A stretch of 64,000 nt of DNA from Isoetes taiwanensis (GCA_021234155.1 JAJEKV010000181.1:188001-252000), one strand, 5' to 3'. Shown: positions 12,753 to 25,249, numbered from the stretch's first letter. Numbers and translations are program-made. Notes: generated by a model not told the origin, from the letters alone.

Positions 12753-14513
12753 ATGGAATGGTATTATATTGTGGCCGGTGCGCTTCTTGCAATCATATAC
12801 TTTCTTCTTGATGTTAGAGAAAGAATGAATATGCCTCCATCCCCAAGAAGCCTCCCATTTATTGGCCATCTACATTTGCTTGGAGCTTTACCTCACCACG
12901 CCTTGGCTCGTCTTGCTGATAAGTATGGGCCCATTATGTTTCTTAAATTTGGGAATATTAAGGTTGTTGTGGTGTCTTCAGGTGTGATAGCTAGAGAATT
13001 CCTCAAAACACATGACCTTGCATTTGCTTCTAGGCCCAAGAATGCCGCAGCCAGGCTAATGGGTTATGGCCCTTTAGCTATGGGCTTTGTGGAATATGGA
13101 GACCACTGGAGGAAAGTTAGAAAGCTTTGATCCCTTGAACTTTTCACCCAAAAGAGATTGCAAGAAAGCCAACAACTAAGAAGTGAGGAAACAAATTTGG
13201 CCCTCATCTCTATTTTAAAGGAAAACTATGATGGAAAGCCAGTGGATCTTCATGCGAGATTGGGTACTCTATCCACCAATTTTATTACTAGATTGGCTTT
13301 TGGGAAGAGGTTCCTTGGAGAAGGTTGCAATGATGCACGTGCAACAATCTTTCGCCAATTGATTCGTGAGGAATTCTTTTTGTTTACTGTTCAAAATGTG
13401 GGTGACTGCTTTCCTATGCTTGCTTGGTTGGATATTCAGGGATATGAACGAAGGATGAAAGCTGCTCATAAAAATATGGACCAGTTTTTGGAGCAAATCA
13501 TTGAAGAACATATTGCTAGTAGATCAAATAACTCTTCTAAGAAGCATAGCAACCTACTGGAGATTCTCTTGTCTAAAGAGGAAATAAATCACGAACATGT
13601 GAAGGCTGTAGTTCTGGCTTGATCTTATTATCCCAATCCTGTCTACTTTATTCGATTCTGCTTTATTATGTCTTGTTTCTTGCCTTTACCAAGTGGCATG
13701 ACGTAAAATTTGTTCTCTTCTTTACCTTTTTATAGTATATTATTCGGTTCTGCTTTATTATATTTTGTTTCTTACCTTTAATTTCTACTAACAATGTATT
13801 GTTTTATAGGATATTCTAAGTGCAGGAAGTGATACGAGTGCGGTTACGGTGCATTGGTCCATATCACACCTTCTAAAGTCCCCTGAGAAGATGAAAAGAC
13901 TAGTAGAAGAGATGGACAAAGTAGTTGGAAAAGACAGATTAGTGGAAGAGGATGACTTTGTAAGGCTACCTTACTTACAAGCAGTGGTGAAAGAAACATT
14001 ACGGCTACATCCACCTCCCTTATTGCTTCTCCATGAGTCGCGACAAAATTGCAAAGTGCTAGACTACAACATACCAAAGGGCACACGCTTGATTGTAAAC
14101 GCTTGGTTGATTGGAAGGGATCCTAAGATATGGAAAGATCCGAATGAGAGCGCTTTATCAATAATCCCCTAGATATAAATGGACAAGATTTTGAACTAAT
14201 CCTATTTGGTTCAGGAAGAAGGATTTGTCCTGGAATGCCATTGGGATTGTTAATGGTACAAATTTTCCTTGCACTATTTGTCCAGTGCTGAGATTGGGCA
14301 CTTCCTAAAGGGTATAGCCCCAAAGACATAGACATGAAAGAGAGCTTTGGATTAGTTTGCACCCAAGCAAATCCAATACCACTTGTGCCTACTCCACGTT
14401 TGCCATTACAGTTGATCATGATAGCGCTTCTAAGATTGAGTGATCACAACCATTACAAGATAAGTGTGATGGAGCACTATAATATAGTATCAATGCTTAT
14501 GATGTTATTTTAA
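12753..14513 (+). pseudogene. Cytochrome P450 (CYP71 clan) pseudogene
   Basis: In the intact family this is an ER-anchored haem monooxygenase. The start gives an N-terminal membrane anchor, then PPSPRSLPFIGHLHLLG. Exon 1 runs to about 13616 and exon 2 starts at 13810 after TTTTATAG. Exon 2 has the I-helix AGSDTSAVT, the K-helix KETLRLHP (ExxR) and the haem loop [12 protein letters not shown] near 14210-14240. Four lesions are visible: TGA at 13128-13130, where an Arg codon would fit; a GC instead of GT at the intron donor (13617); an apparent 10-bp deletion at 14148-14150 that removes the start of PERF and shifts frame; and TGA at 14289-14291. All domains are present in order and the length is close to normal, so the gene died recently. 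Family assignment within the clan is not possible by eye. Confidence 0.9.
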
Positions 14514-14606
14514 ATTATAATAAAGGTATTGATCAAATACTGAAGAGTAGAAACATTGAATAAATACTGCAAAGATAGAAACTCTTATTGCCATTTGATG
14601 GTTTGC

Positions 14607-14985
14607 TTTTTTGAGTAGCCATCATTTTTATTGAAAGATGTCAATCTCTTCACCATCACATCATGAGTACAATAGATATATCACAATCTACTTCACATGA
14701 AAGTCAATCCAATACCTCATATTAGGAGCTACTTGCATGTGATTATCTAGTACATATGGCTGATTTAAGGTCTCTACCAATCCAATACCTTACGCCAGGA
14801 GCTGCTTGCATGTGATTATCTAGTACATAGATTTAAGATCTCTACCCCAGGGCCATTGGTCATACTTGAACCCGTGACCTTGGGGCAATGGATTTTAAGG
14901 ACCCCATTACTACATCGATGTTGGTCATACTTAAACGCATGACCTTGGGTGTGGCAGTTTAAGGTCCTGCCACTAGACCATCATA
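14607..14985 (-). repeat. tRNA-derived SINE-like element
   Basis: On the minus strand a box-A-like TGGTCTAGTGG (14980-14970) is followed about 32 bp on by a box-B-like segment GCGTTTAAGTATGACC. A better box B, GGGTTCAAGTATGACC, occurs again near 14874-14859, so the head is partly duplicated. The body contains a direct repeat (14705-14776 and 14779-14847) and ends with TTTCAATAAAAATGATGGC and a short A run near 14607. This fits an RNA-polymerase-III SINE. The duplicated head and body could also be two nested SINEs. Confidence 0.5.
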
Positions 14986-16031
14986 TTTTGCTTGAGTTTC
15001 TATTTATTATGCTAATTGCTTCATCTAATTTGTGTTTAGCAGATGATCAAATAATAGTGCAAGGGATATCGTATCATCATAGATTATATGAACAATGGAT
15101 TGGGAGAATTTAAGTGTGTGACGAACAACGTTAGGTAAGTGAACTATGGTATTCAACAAGCTTGCCTAAATCCATACAACATTTCTTGCAATTCTACCCT
15201 ATCCACAGCAAGCCATCACCTCATCTAAAATCAATTTGAGCCATTGGATCTAAAAAGAATTTCTATCTACGATGGAGAAAAGAAGAGAAATGGTGTTTTC
15301 CTTCGTTTCGCCGAATAGAATGAAAACAAAGTTCTAGAACTACGGAGTTAGTTAGCAGTTTAGTTATTTTTGTCTTTTCCTTCCCACTCCCTATTTAGTT
15401 CTTTCTCGCTCCTTTCCTCCTTTCTCTTCTTAGTGTTGGAGAATTCTCTTTCTTATTTTAGTGTGGGTCAATTTTGGTCCGGAACATCTAGTGTACCAAG
15501 TTTGTGCCGTGACAGCAGCCCACCAATTATGCCTTTGTGGCTGGTCTGCCATCCCAAAGTGTTTCCCCTTTTGCTTGTTTTCGGTAAAACAATCTCTTCG
15601 CTACCTTATCTATGTCTATACTTAGTAGTTCTAGAATCCCTGAAAATTGAGTTACGGCCAGTTCGACCCCAGGGGGGCTTTGATTTGTGAAGCTTGAGAA
15701 GCTCTTTCCTAGCTATCCATGCAACCAGAACTAGGCTATGCCATTTTAGAATTGCACCATCGAGCATGACATTCCTTGAAACACCATTGACGGTTCATTT
15801 TTATCAAACTATTTCACTTCTATCAGGCTTCTCATTGGCTTCGGTTAGTATTGGAACTGTGGATTAAGTTTTCAGTTGGAGGTATGCTTCACGGTTAAGG
15901 AGCACTACGAAGTTAAGGTTGGCACTGCTGCATTTTGCTTAGAACTGTTTATGTTATCCTTGGCTAAACAAAACAAGATGTGGGTGTGAGGGACTGCAAG
16001 ATCCAATGCTTCTCTTAAGTAGAGAAGTCAT
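14986..16031. other. Non-coding stretch, nothing recognised
   Basis: It includes a pyrimidine-rich 106-codon frame (15370-15690) without a domain. The pyrimidine bias looks like leader or intron sequence, not protein. Confidence 0.4.
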
Positions 16032-16313
16032 TTGCCGTTTATTACCCCTACAAGATTTTCCAATTTTGTTGTGCCAAGCAAGGGTAAGAAATCTCTTGTG
16101 TGCATCCAAAGTCAAGAGCATGTTCCTTTAACTCCCCATTTGACGACAATCGCTAGGTCTATAGAGCTAAGGGCACTAGTTTATGAGGATGATTGGATGT
16201 TGATCATTAACAAGCCACTAAGAATTTACTCAGGACATGTTTTGGTGTCAATTCCCTACCTATGGGGCCACCTTTACTCAAGCAACTATCCTCTGGAGGA
16301 CAGAATACTCTAA
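16032..16313 (+). pseudogene. RluA-type RNA pseudouridine synthase fragment
   Basis: The segment LRALVYEDDWMLIINKP (about 16165-16217) matches the conserved entry of the RluA/RsuA pseudouridine synthase catalytic domain (pattern L..VYEDD.hhhhNKP). The family's catalytic Asp motif (HRLD) is not found downstream. The frame closes at 16313, and the following sequence does not continue the domain. It is either a single exon or, more likely, a gene fragment. The assignment rests on one motif. Confidence 0.4.
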
Positions 16314-18021
16314 AAACCTAGTGAGACAGATCTCTTGTTCAACCTATGTTTTACTTAAATGCATGTTTTATGTTTTTTTGTAGTTCTCTTCTTTTTTTTC
16401 CTTCTAAATGCGCATGAACAAGAAAGCCAACATTATGCTAATTCCATTTTGTTCGGTTAGCTTATTAACGAAGATTCGAATCATGGATTTTAACTATAGA
16501 TTTTGTATCAATCTAAGAAACTGATTATATCTACTATATGCACTCAAGAGGAATGTGGCAGAACAATCCTGCTTTCTTGGGATGGATTGAAAAATAATTG
16601 GAATCTAAGTTGTAGTCATGTTCAAAGTTTTGAAATTATACTAAATAAAGGCCAATAGTAGAATTACAGAGTCTGGTTAAATTTGTTATGAACTTGCATA
16701 TTAGGATTTCTAGTCAGTAAATGCGAACATGATCTTGAATATCAAGTGATTTCTTATTCGAAATATGTTGAATCGACATTAAAATGATCACAAGCAAGAT
16801 GATCAAATAGCATCGAGACCTTTTTCAGCATTATAAGTTAATCGTGATCCATAACTAGCCATATGAAGTCTTCTGGTATCTCATATGGCACTCTCACATG
16901 GGTCTTCTGATGCCCTTCAGATGAAGTTATTAGACTGTTACTGTGGTGTTTACCATACTAATAAAGAGAGATAATTTCTCTATACATGGGTCCTATTATG
17001 CTGCAAAAGGATCGTTCGTCTGTTTAAATTGAAATTGAGTATCCAACAATAGCAAATACAGTTTAAATGTGTCATGTGATCTCATGGAGGATAGAGCATA
17101 AGGTATTTCAAGTCTTACCTGATGTTTTGCATTGCCTTAACGTTTTCAATCACCATTATCATTGTGCTTGAATGCTAAGGAACTTATTGATAGAGTCCTA
17201 TTTACATTTGACAAGCCAGTTAGATCGTATTCTCCCTAATCTATTTTCTATTAATCATACACATCCTCAACCGATTTTATCACAGCACCAGTGCATGTAA
17301 TCTGCAACATTATTCTCTGTTAAAAGTGTCACTCATCCATGCTTGTTTTTCTGATCTGAACCTAGTAATCATGTCTACTGCTGCACCCAATTTCTTGTGG
17401 AAAACCACCTTGTTCTATACAAATACTTCTCTCAAGTTTGACTTAGACTATAGCAAAACATGGTATCTCCTTTTGTAGATTTGGCAAATGGTAGAGATTT
17501 TTTAACTCATTCTACACTCTATATATTCAGATTCTTTCAAAAACCATGCCAGCTTTTGCAGGTTTTTGATAGCTCCAGAGCCTTTAAACTCAATAAAATA
17601 AACGGATCATAGATCCAAATAATCCGAGTTTTAGCAGGTCGATATCTACCTTAGCCATCGAGGAATCCAAGAATCTAAATACTTGGCATCTTGAAACCGA
17701 CACATCAAGAAGCGGCCTTGTCCTATTCTTCCACAAATCTAGAACAACCCAGAAGTTCCAGAAGAAACCAATCCTGATTGTTCTACTTTTGCAGTCTTAT
17801 TTTGTGGCGGGGGAAATCCCCCGAAAGAAAAATACGACTCCAGAATAGTACGGAAGAGATTTACGCCATGTCACGGGGGGTTGACCTTGTGAACTGGCAA
17901 TTGCACTAGGAATTTTTTGAACATAAAGAAATGAAAAAAAAGAGGCGTGTAAAATATAGAAAAAGGTAAATTGCAAACAAGCAGGACCCTAAACAAGAAA
18001 AGAATATGCATGAAGTAATAG
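16314..18021. other. Non-coding stretch, nothing recognised
   Basis: No open frame of interest, no repeat and no RNA gene is seen on either strand. Confidence 0.5.
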
Positions 18022-18107
18022 ACAGACAGACAGACAGGCAGGCAGGCAGTCAGACAGACAGGACATGACGTTGTAATGGAAAAAGAAATGGAAAAAGAAA
18101 TGTTTTT

Positions 18108-18145
<38 letters not shown>
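18022..18145. repeat. Tetranucleotide microsatellites (GACA/GGCA and GATA)
   Basis: An imperfect (AGAC)n/(AGGC)n run at about 18022-18063 is followed by a clean (GATA)n run at 18111-18145. They may mark the 3' tail of a vanished retroelement or be ordinary simple repeats. Confidence 0.9.
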
Positions 18146-21100
18146 ATATATATCTAACCTATATATATTATTATAGAGGGCTGCCTAACACTGATAATTG
18201 GGGCCATCTGGGCCTTCCAAATTGCCACGTGGCACAATGGACGGCTCTGATGGCTTGGTTAATTTTTTTTCCTGCGACACGCTTCCTCCAGGTGCTGATT
18301 CTGTTTCTGAGCGCCAAGCTTCTTGCAGCAGAAATTTGTGGCATACCTCTTGGCCGTTTCTCGCAGACGGCCATGGCCGTGCTTCATGGAGATTTTGCAC
18401 AACGGCGATGGGATTATTATAGGTTTTGATGGATGCGGCATGCCCTAGGCTTCAATCTGAGCCTTTAGCATCCTCTTTGAGCCGCTCTAGCACCTCAGTC
18501 GGGTCGTGAGGCGGTTTCGACGTCTGTTGCAGGGGATTCGGTAGCAGTACAGAGTTGTGGGGTAGTTTCAACATCCATTACAGCGGATTCAGGAGCAATA
18601 CAGGTACTTGAGATAGAAATTGGGACTCTGCATCTGTGATTTCGGCAGCAGCACAACCACTGGTTTCGGCAGCAAGGGTTCTAGCAGGGCTTTCCATTTC
18701 TGCAATAGAAGGGCAAATACCAGGGTATGGGCTTCCGATTTCTGCAACAGGAGGCACAAGATCTATCTTCTCGGATATGTATAGCCTGGTATTGGACCGT
18801 AGACTGGTTGCCTGCCATAGATGGAGGTAGGTAGCTTGCCTATTACATATATAGAGATGGAATTAAAGTATATAATTCCGGGCTGTGGGACCTCACAAAT
18901 CTCCTCCAAAGACAATTATCGCTTGTGGAGTAGACAATTATTCTATTTTGATGAGAACTAATGCGCATAAGTACCAGTAGCTTAATTGATTCTATGTTGT
19001 TTTGTGCAGGACTGAGGCCATGCAGATGCCCTTCTTAATGGATAGCGTCAATTTACAATCATTAACGCTTGAATTTGATGCAGAACTAGCTCCTTTTTAT
19101 GTTGCTTTCGTACTTTATAAGCCACCCATTCTTGACAAAGAAAAGGTGTGGATAAGGTATATTTTTGCACTCGAAGGCTGATTCTATCCAGCAGAATTTC
19201 CATGTAAATGTGGATCTGCAAGAATATAATCACAATTAGCTAGTGAATATGGATATCAAGAGAGCAGCTACTAGGAATGCTTCATAGGTTATTTCTTTTC
19301 CCATATAGAACATTCTTATGGCCTCTGATGTTGTTGTACATCAATGTTGTTCTCTGTTTATATAGTCCAGATGACATCGAACCACCTGTAAGTTCTCTAT
19401 TGTTCTGAGCACCGTAAAGTAAAGGGAAATTAGTATTGCAGGTTTCCTTCATTGAACACTTGTGTATTAGGTAGTTTGTTAGAAGCATTGAAGCTTTGGG
19501 GGTGGTTGGTTACATAATAGTATGGCGGTTTCCTTCATCCTTAGACATTGTGATCATTGAGCCACCTGCATATCCCGTTTTTCTATGAAGATACCTTATG
19601 CTGACTGCAGTCATATTGACGTATTTCCAGCTAGAGATTGACCTTAATCCGGGCTTGCATAGGACAGGGAACATTTGGCATGTCAAATTGGAAAGCTTAG
19701 GAGATTTTGAAAGATATGGCTAGAGATGCAAGGTCAGGCCTTTAACCTTTTTATAAGTTTTCTGAAAATAAGCGTTCATCCATCTTGCATACACATGCAG
19801 AACTTGCACGTGTAAAACTTTTATAAGTACAATCATTGAGAAGAACTAAATAGTTCGTTCATAACACTAAATCCCGCATCAAATGTAATAACAAATGCCA
19901 GCAATTGTTCTGTGCTTCCATTTGATGCATAGATAATTGATATGCTGTGCTATCGCTTTACCAGAGTGATGTCAGCTGGGAAAAGGGAAACAGATTTAAT
20001 GGACAGTGTGTACTTTTGGATCCGTACAGTCCCAGGACAAGGTTCTTATTGCTTTACTTGATGTTATTTTTGTAAACAGTGACTTTGGTAATAAATTCGA
20101 TTTGCAGAGAAACTTCCATTGCCCGCTGCAGCTCTTGGTTGGATGAAAGATGCTCCTAAATTTGACTGGGTGTAGCAAGGTAGCTTTATGTATGAGCATT
20201 TATTGACTATGATGTTACCATCTCAATTCCAGATTTTCTCAAGGCTGAAGCAACAGAAATTGACACCGGCAGTAGGAACAGTAAAATGGTAAGCCTTATC
20301 TTGATTGGTTGTGGTAATGACGAAATATTCTTTTGATCACGAAGAATCGTATTCTGGTGACATTGTTATAAAGAGAAACAGGCGGGCAATTTTTTACAAA
20401 CAAGTTGTTACGCTGTGCCTTAATATGATTTTGTTCTAGAGGATCTTAATTATATGTGTTGGCCATGGAAGCAAGTTAAGAAATTAATGCCGAAAACATG
20501 TGCATAGGTGCCTAGACATGATTCTGCTCTATGGATCTTATTATGTGTGTTGGCCATGCAAGCAAAATAAGAAAGTGATGCCGAATGGTCAGCGCAGACC
20601 TGTCCACCCAGAGAAACGGTAGAAAATTAATGCTGACTAGTCATTAGAAATGCATCCACCTACAAAAGGAAAAAGTGATATAGAGATAGAGTTAAATTAT
20701 AGAATTCTGGGGTGTGGGAATTATGACCATTTATTGTATTTGTTTCTGTTATTGCATGGTTGGACAAGTTATCTTTGCCGATTGAAAGTGATGGAGACTA
20801 TGTTATTAGTTTGATTCAACGATGAGTGTTGCATTAAAGTTATAGGCTCGTGAGTAAGTGGTCTGCCAGCTAAAGAAAACCATTTAACCATGCAGCCAGA
20901 GAAAAATGGGTCCTGTTTCTGTGATTCAGTTTCTTATTTCTTACAACAATAATTCTGGCATATTCAATGATACAATGTACTGTTTCACCTCATTCTCTCT
21001 CTAAAATGCAGACAACGCACCATTGTAGAGCTGGTCAAGCATGATGCCTTGCTGGTTTGCATGCTGAAAATGCCTTATAAACAGAGCAGCAAAATTGCAT

Positions 21101-21268
21101 ACATGTTATTGAAGTTGTTCGAAGAATGTCTCTACATACTAAAGGATGTTAGTTATCGTTCTGAGCAGGGAAATGAATGCACATGAGTGCATGATTAAGG
21201 TCATCGATGCAAAGTCATTATGAATTATTAGTTGGCTACCACGATTAGTTAGCAACATTTCACCGAAA
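18146..21268. other. Non-coding or unrecognised spliced sequence
   Basis: No domain is recognised. Around 18490-18830 the sequence is built from short imperfect repeats with TTTCGGCAGCAG and TTTCTGCAACAG themes, and one frame reads VSTSVAGDSVAVQ then VSTSITADSGAIQ. Good-looking splice acceptors (for example TTTTGTGCAG before 19011) and a short coding-like end near 20105-20175 hint at an expressed gene with small exons, but I cannot assemble one. Confidence 0.3.
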
Positions 21269-21804
21269 CTTGAGGTTGCCACTTTTAAATTACAAATGCA
21301 TAAACACCATTCTTCATTGCAGTTTTACACCTCTACGCCAGCCATAAGCACCAAATGTGGCATAATTCGAGTAAGAACTAGAAATTAAATAATGGCCACA
21401 TATAGCCATTCCCCATCATCAACACCCCAAAAAAAACAAAATGAGAAAAAAGACGTCTTCCATCTCTAGCATGCGTGCATCTAACCTCGTCACCACATTC
21501 ATAACATAGTAATCACCTTAACCCTTGACATAATGATCAGCTTACACCTTAATCAATTCAACACTACAACACCATTTTTTGCATCAACTTTGTCTTAGCC
21601 TACTACCACCTTGAGACTATATGATTCTAAAGATACTTTTCCACTCCACATTTAGTGAAGTAAAAGAGAAAGTCAAGTGTAAGTCTATGATCACCATTCT
21701 TGATTGCAACTCTACACCAACCCCGCTAAGCTTGATAAAAAAGCAATGCAACAATGCCCATGTTCACACAATAGAAATTGGATACCACTACAATGTCCCC
21801 TCCC

Positions 21805-21837
<33 letters not shown>

Positions 21838-21927
21838 GTGGTTAATGCATCTTTTTAAACTAGCAAAATTTTGCCTAAGGTTGAGGTTGCCACTCTTAAA
21901 TTACAAATGCATGAACACCATTCTTCA
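21269..21927. repeat. 47-bp direct repeat and 30-base A run
   Basis: TTGAGGTTGCCAC and the following AAATTACAAATGCAT..AACACCATTCTTCA occur at 21269 and again at 21880, about 611 bp apart. A run of 30 A residues lies at 21806-21835, directly before the second copy. This could be a retroposed insertion between target copies. Confidence 0.6.
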
Positions 21928-22069
21928 ATGGTCTTTTATAATGTTCTAGAGTTGAGTAAGAGTGCTCGTATTAAACCTTGCCACTCAGCTGCCCTGTTTG
22001 CGCAAGCTCATCAACACATTACTATTTACGGCTTGAATTCTATGGGAATCTACGCAATATCGTGAAGAA

Positions 22070-22380
22070 TTTATGTGAATCTTTATAATAGCCTACAGAA
22101 CCTAAGGGGGATCTCATAAAATCTAAAATCTAAGGTGATCCTCATAGAATCTAAGGGAATTTCATAAAACGTAAAAGAACCTTGCTACTCATCTACCCAA
22201 CTTTGCAATGCCAAACTTGGAACATGCATCATAACAATGATGACGGCACCTCCATTGAATTTAAGGGAATCTTTATAGAATCTAAGGGAATCTCATAAAA
22301 TGTAAGAGGATCTAAAAGAATCTAATAAAGAAATCTCGTAAAAAAAGAGAATCTTCATAAATTCTTAGAAAACTGGAACA
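22070..22380. repeat. Degenerate short tandem repeats (AATCTAAGGGAATCTCATAAAA type)
   Basis: Variants of AATCTAAGGGAATCTCATAA recur about every 20-30 bases. The copies are diverged and no longer in register. Nothing coding is present. Confidence 0.6.
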
Positions 22381-22450
22381 TGGACAAACTGGAACATGCA
22401 CACGCTAGAATATGCACCGTAGGATCGATTAAAAAACTTGTATATATATA

Positions 22451-22451
22451 A

Positions 22452-22493
<42 letters not shown>

Positions 22494-22533
22494 AGGGAGG
22501 GAGGGAGGGAGGGGGAGGGAGGGAGGGAGGGGG
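22451..22533 (+). repeat. (GA)n followed by (GGGA)n, G-quadruplex-capable
   Basis: A (GA)n run is followed from about 22487 by roughly twelve GGG tracts, each separated by one A. Such spacing can fold into G-quadruplexes. The minus-strand frame across it is only poly-Ser/Pro/Leu and is not a gene. Confidence 0.9.
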
Positions 22534-23557
22534 CAAGGAGAGGTAGAGGTATAGGGAGTTGTTCATCAAGTGGTCCAAACTTATATATGAAAGACAGGGA
22601 ATATCAGCTAGAATGACGAAATTGCTAGAATGCTTAGCTTCATAAGCGTGATGCAAGTTTCACAATAAGTGATATATCTTTAAACGTAAAGTAATAATAG
22701 ACAAATAGGGGGTTATTTATCGCACATTTATAGAAAAAAAAAAAAAAAGGAATTGGCCACTTGTATTTTTATAAAACGCTACATGCTATCCTTTTGGTCA
22801 AGCACTTAAATGTCAATTCTGGGAAGGGACTCGCAAGAGACGCAAAACCGGCCGATAGATAGGCTTGTCATTCATCATAGCAGCAGTATACAATGTTTTG
22901 AAGAATAGAGAGGGGTAGCCGACCATAGGAACAATATTGGACTACCCCGTAAAAAAGAAATGTGCACAAGTAGTATAGAAGGGTAATGGCGACAACTTCT
23001 CATCGGGATAAAAAAACCCCGCCCTTTCGGGTTTTCGAGGAAAACCCTAATGAGAAATGGTCGCCAACAACCTGAAATGTGTTGCCTGGAGAATCGAAGG
23101 AGATGGGTCGATGGCGAATAGAAAAAGAGAAGGGTCCCCACAAGACGGCATAAAACCTGCAAGCAAAACAGAGAACCCTAAGAAACACCCGCAAATGGTT
23201 AGAAAGAATCAAACATGCATGGCAGTGATGCAGCAATCTGTACAACAACAAGCACCCCAATGATGTGAGCGATGAAGACACATGAAAATAACATTGCAGA
23301 AAAAGGAGATAGCATCACCCGTAGGGTAAAGAAGAGCGTCACCCCACGGGTGGAAGAACAACCATGTGAAAAGAGATGTGCATCACCCTCAAGGTGGAAA
23401 TAAATAGCATCACCCCCAGGTGGAGAATCATGCGGCATGATGCCGAAAAAAGAAAAACATTGTTATAGCAACACCCAAGGTGAATCACAACAAAGAGTGC
23501 ATGAACAAACATATGTGAAAAATGACGCGCGCCCCTAACAAGCAGGGCGGGAAGGGA

Positions 23558-23687
23558 GGGAAGCAATGAGAATGGAAGAAGTGATGCTATGAGAAGACGC
23601 CGACAACTGGTCCCGAATGGAGAAGAGCCTTTTATAATGGCTCATCCTTGCCCAGAATGACGATCCGATGGCTCGGATCGATGCGAT
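23558..23687 (+). repeat. 130-bp repeat with TATA-like motif and hairpin, left copy
   Basis: An ungapped copy occurs at 53174-53303 in the same orientation with few substitutions. It holds CCTTTTATAATGG and a terminal hairpin CGATCCGA-TGGC-TCGGATCG. It may be an LTR or promoter piece of the older element that forms the host block. Confidence 0.75.
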
Positions 23688-23860
23688 TCTGGGAAGGGAC
23701 TCGCAAGAGACACAAAACCGGCTGACTACCAGAGAAATTCCTAAACTATAAGTCCAGCTGCCGCGAAACCTCCAAGTGTTGAGTCGGGTCACGAAGCACG
23801 TAGCGAGAGTGAGAAGAAAATGAGCGTCAGCGACCGTGAGCACGAGAAGAATTGGAACAT

Positions 23861-23922
23861 ATAGAATAGAATAGAATAGAATAGAATAGAATAGAATAGA
23901 ATAGAATAGAATAGAATAGAAG
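23861..23922. repeat. (AGAAT)n pentanucleotide microsatellite, about 12 copies
   Basis: This is a pure run of the pentamer. It is the reverse complement of the (ATTCT)n tail of the LINE ending at 62299, but the sequence next to it does not match that LINE's 3' end. Confidence 0.95.
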
Positions 23923-24168
23923 GCACCCATTAGCGGTTAAGGAGAACAAGAATGTGCATGACGGCGAAGCGGCAAGCTGCACAACAACAAGCACTCAAAT
24001 CGATGTGAGCAATTAGTAATGAGGAAAAATCAACAATACATGAAAAAGAGAAGATAGCATCACCCGGAGGGTGGAGAAAAAGCGTCACCCGGCGGGTGGA
24101 AGAAAAAACATGATAAACAGAAATTTGCGTCACCATCAGGGTGGAAATAAACAGCACCACCCACAAAA

Positions 24169-25032
24169 AAATGGTCCAATAGAAACCCATGTCACAAAAT
24201 TGCAATGGAGTGTCAAACGCAATATTTGGCACATCCAGCCATAGCTAAATAGCAAATATGATGTATACTGTTAGCACAATGCACAATGATAGCACAATGC
24301 ACTGTGAAAAAAGATCTCAACAGCTAGCTAGAAATGAATTCCCCGGCAAATGATGTATAATGATAGCACAATGCACAATGATTGCACAATGTACAGTGAA
24401 AAAAAAGATCTCAACAACCAGCTAGAAATGAATTTCCCAAGACAACTAGAATCAGGCAGGACTAGCACCCTGCACAAACTTAGAATGCGCTCAAGATAAT
24501 ACCTCATGCACAAGAACTCAATATACGTCACATCTAGAGAAAGATAAGCAACAAAAATAAAAAAAGATCCAATAGAAACCCATGTCACAAAATTGCAATG
24601 GAGTGCCAAACGCAATATTTGGCACATCCAGACACAGCTAAAGAGCAAATATGCAATGGATGTATAATGATAGTGTAGGAAAAACGTAAACTGTACAGAA
24701 GAACTTCAAGAACATGACGCCAAACTGCAACTTGCCAAATAGGATATGTTTGCGATGAATAAGGGAGGAGATTGAGGTAGAAGTGGCAGATATGTCATCA
24801 TAAATTAAGAGGAAAATCCAGAAGGAAGGTTTAGTTGAGATGAGCACAAAATTAGAATGCGCCCAAGGTAATATGCACAACAACTCAATATACTCCACAT
24901 CTAGAGAAAAATAAACATCAAAAATAAAAAATGGTCCAATAGAAACCCATGTCATCAAATTGCAATGGAGTGCCAAACGCAATATTTGGCACATCCAGAC
25001 ATAGCTAAATAGCAAATATGATGTATAATGAT
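24169..25032. repeat. Three copies of an about 105-bp repeat unit
   Basis: Copies start near 24169, 24566 and 24931 and share CCAATAGAAACCCATGTCA, GCAATGGAGTG and AACGCAATATTTGGCACATCC. Between them lie copies of AATGATAGCACAATGCAC and GATCTCAACAGC. Further copies lie right of the gypsy element at 47179 and 50026. Confidence 0.8.
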
Positions 25033-25244
25033 AGCACAATGCACAGTGATAGCACAATGCACTGTGAAAAAAGATCTCAACAGCTAGCTAGAAATGAATT
25101 CCCTGGAAAATGATGTATAATGATAGCACAATGCACAATGCACAATGATAGCACAATATATAGTGAAAAAAGATCGCAACAGCCAGGTACAAATGAATTC
25201 CCCAAGACAACTAGAATTAGGCAGGACTAGCACCATGCATTAGA

Positions 25245-25249
25245 TGCGA
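25245..25249. repeat. 5-bp target-site duplication of the gypsy element, left copy (TGCGA)
   Basis: TGCGA lies directly before the TGTGACG start of the 5' LTR and again directly after the 3' LTR at 47099-47103. Five bases is the usual duplication for Ty3/gypsy integrases. This proves that 25250-47098 entered as one element. Confidence 0.9.

Larger units (their letters stand above)
23229..24165. repeat. Duplicated 200-bp unit with CACCC..GGGTG palindromes
   Basis: Units at about 23229-23430 and 23968-24165 share the ACAACAACAAGCAC opening and the order of motifs. Each contains several short palindromes of the form CACCC-N3-GGGTG (near 23315, 23338, 23373, 23409, 24058, 24083 and 24131), a further one lies at 23468, and most are followed by GGAAGAA or GGAGAA. 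The palindromes are better conserved than the spacers. Confidence 0.6.
22800..25244. repeat. Repeat-rich host block left of the gypsy insertion
   Basis: This block shares several families with 47.1-53.3 kb on the other side of the gypsy element, so the retrotransposon landed inside it. A 50-bp segment (GGGAAGGGACTCGCAAGAGA) occurs at about 22805 and 23690. The open frames listed on its minus strand are repeat-derived and have no recognisable domain. Confidence 0.6.

Noticed and set aside
22429-22656. Ser/Pro/Leu-rich minus-strand protein
   Set aside because: It is a translation of the (GA)n/(GGGA)n microsatellite.
23558-23687. Helitron 3' end, because of the hairpin at the end of the 130-bp repeat
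   Set aside because: No CTRR end follows at the right distance and there is no matching TC start.
23861-23922. (AGAAT)n run as the tail of a second copy of the 59.7-kb LINE on the minus strand
   Set aside because: The sequence next to the run does not match the LINE's 3' end, so a plain microsatellite is the safer reading.
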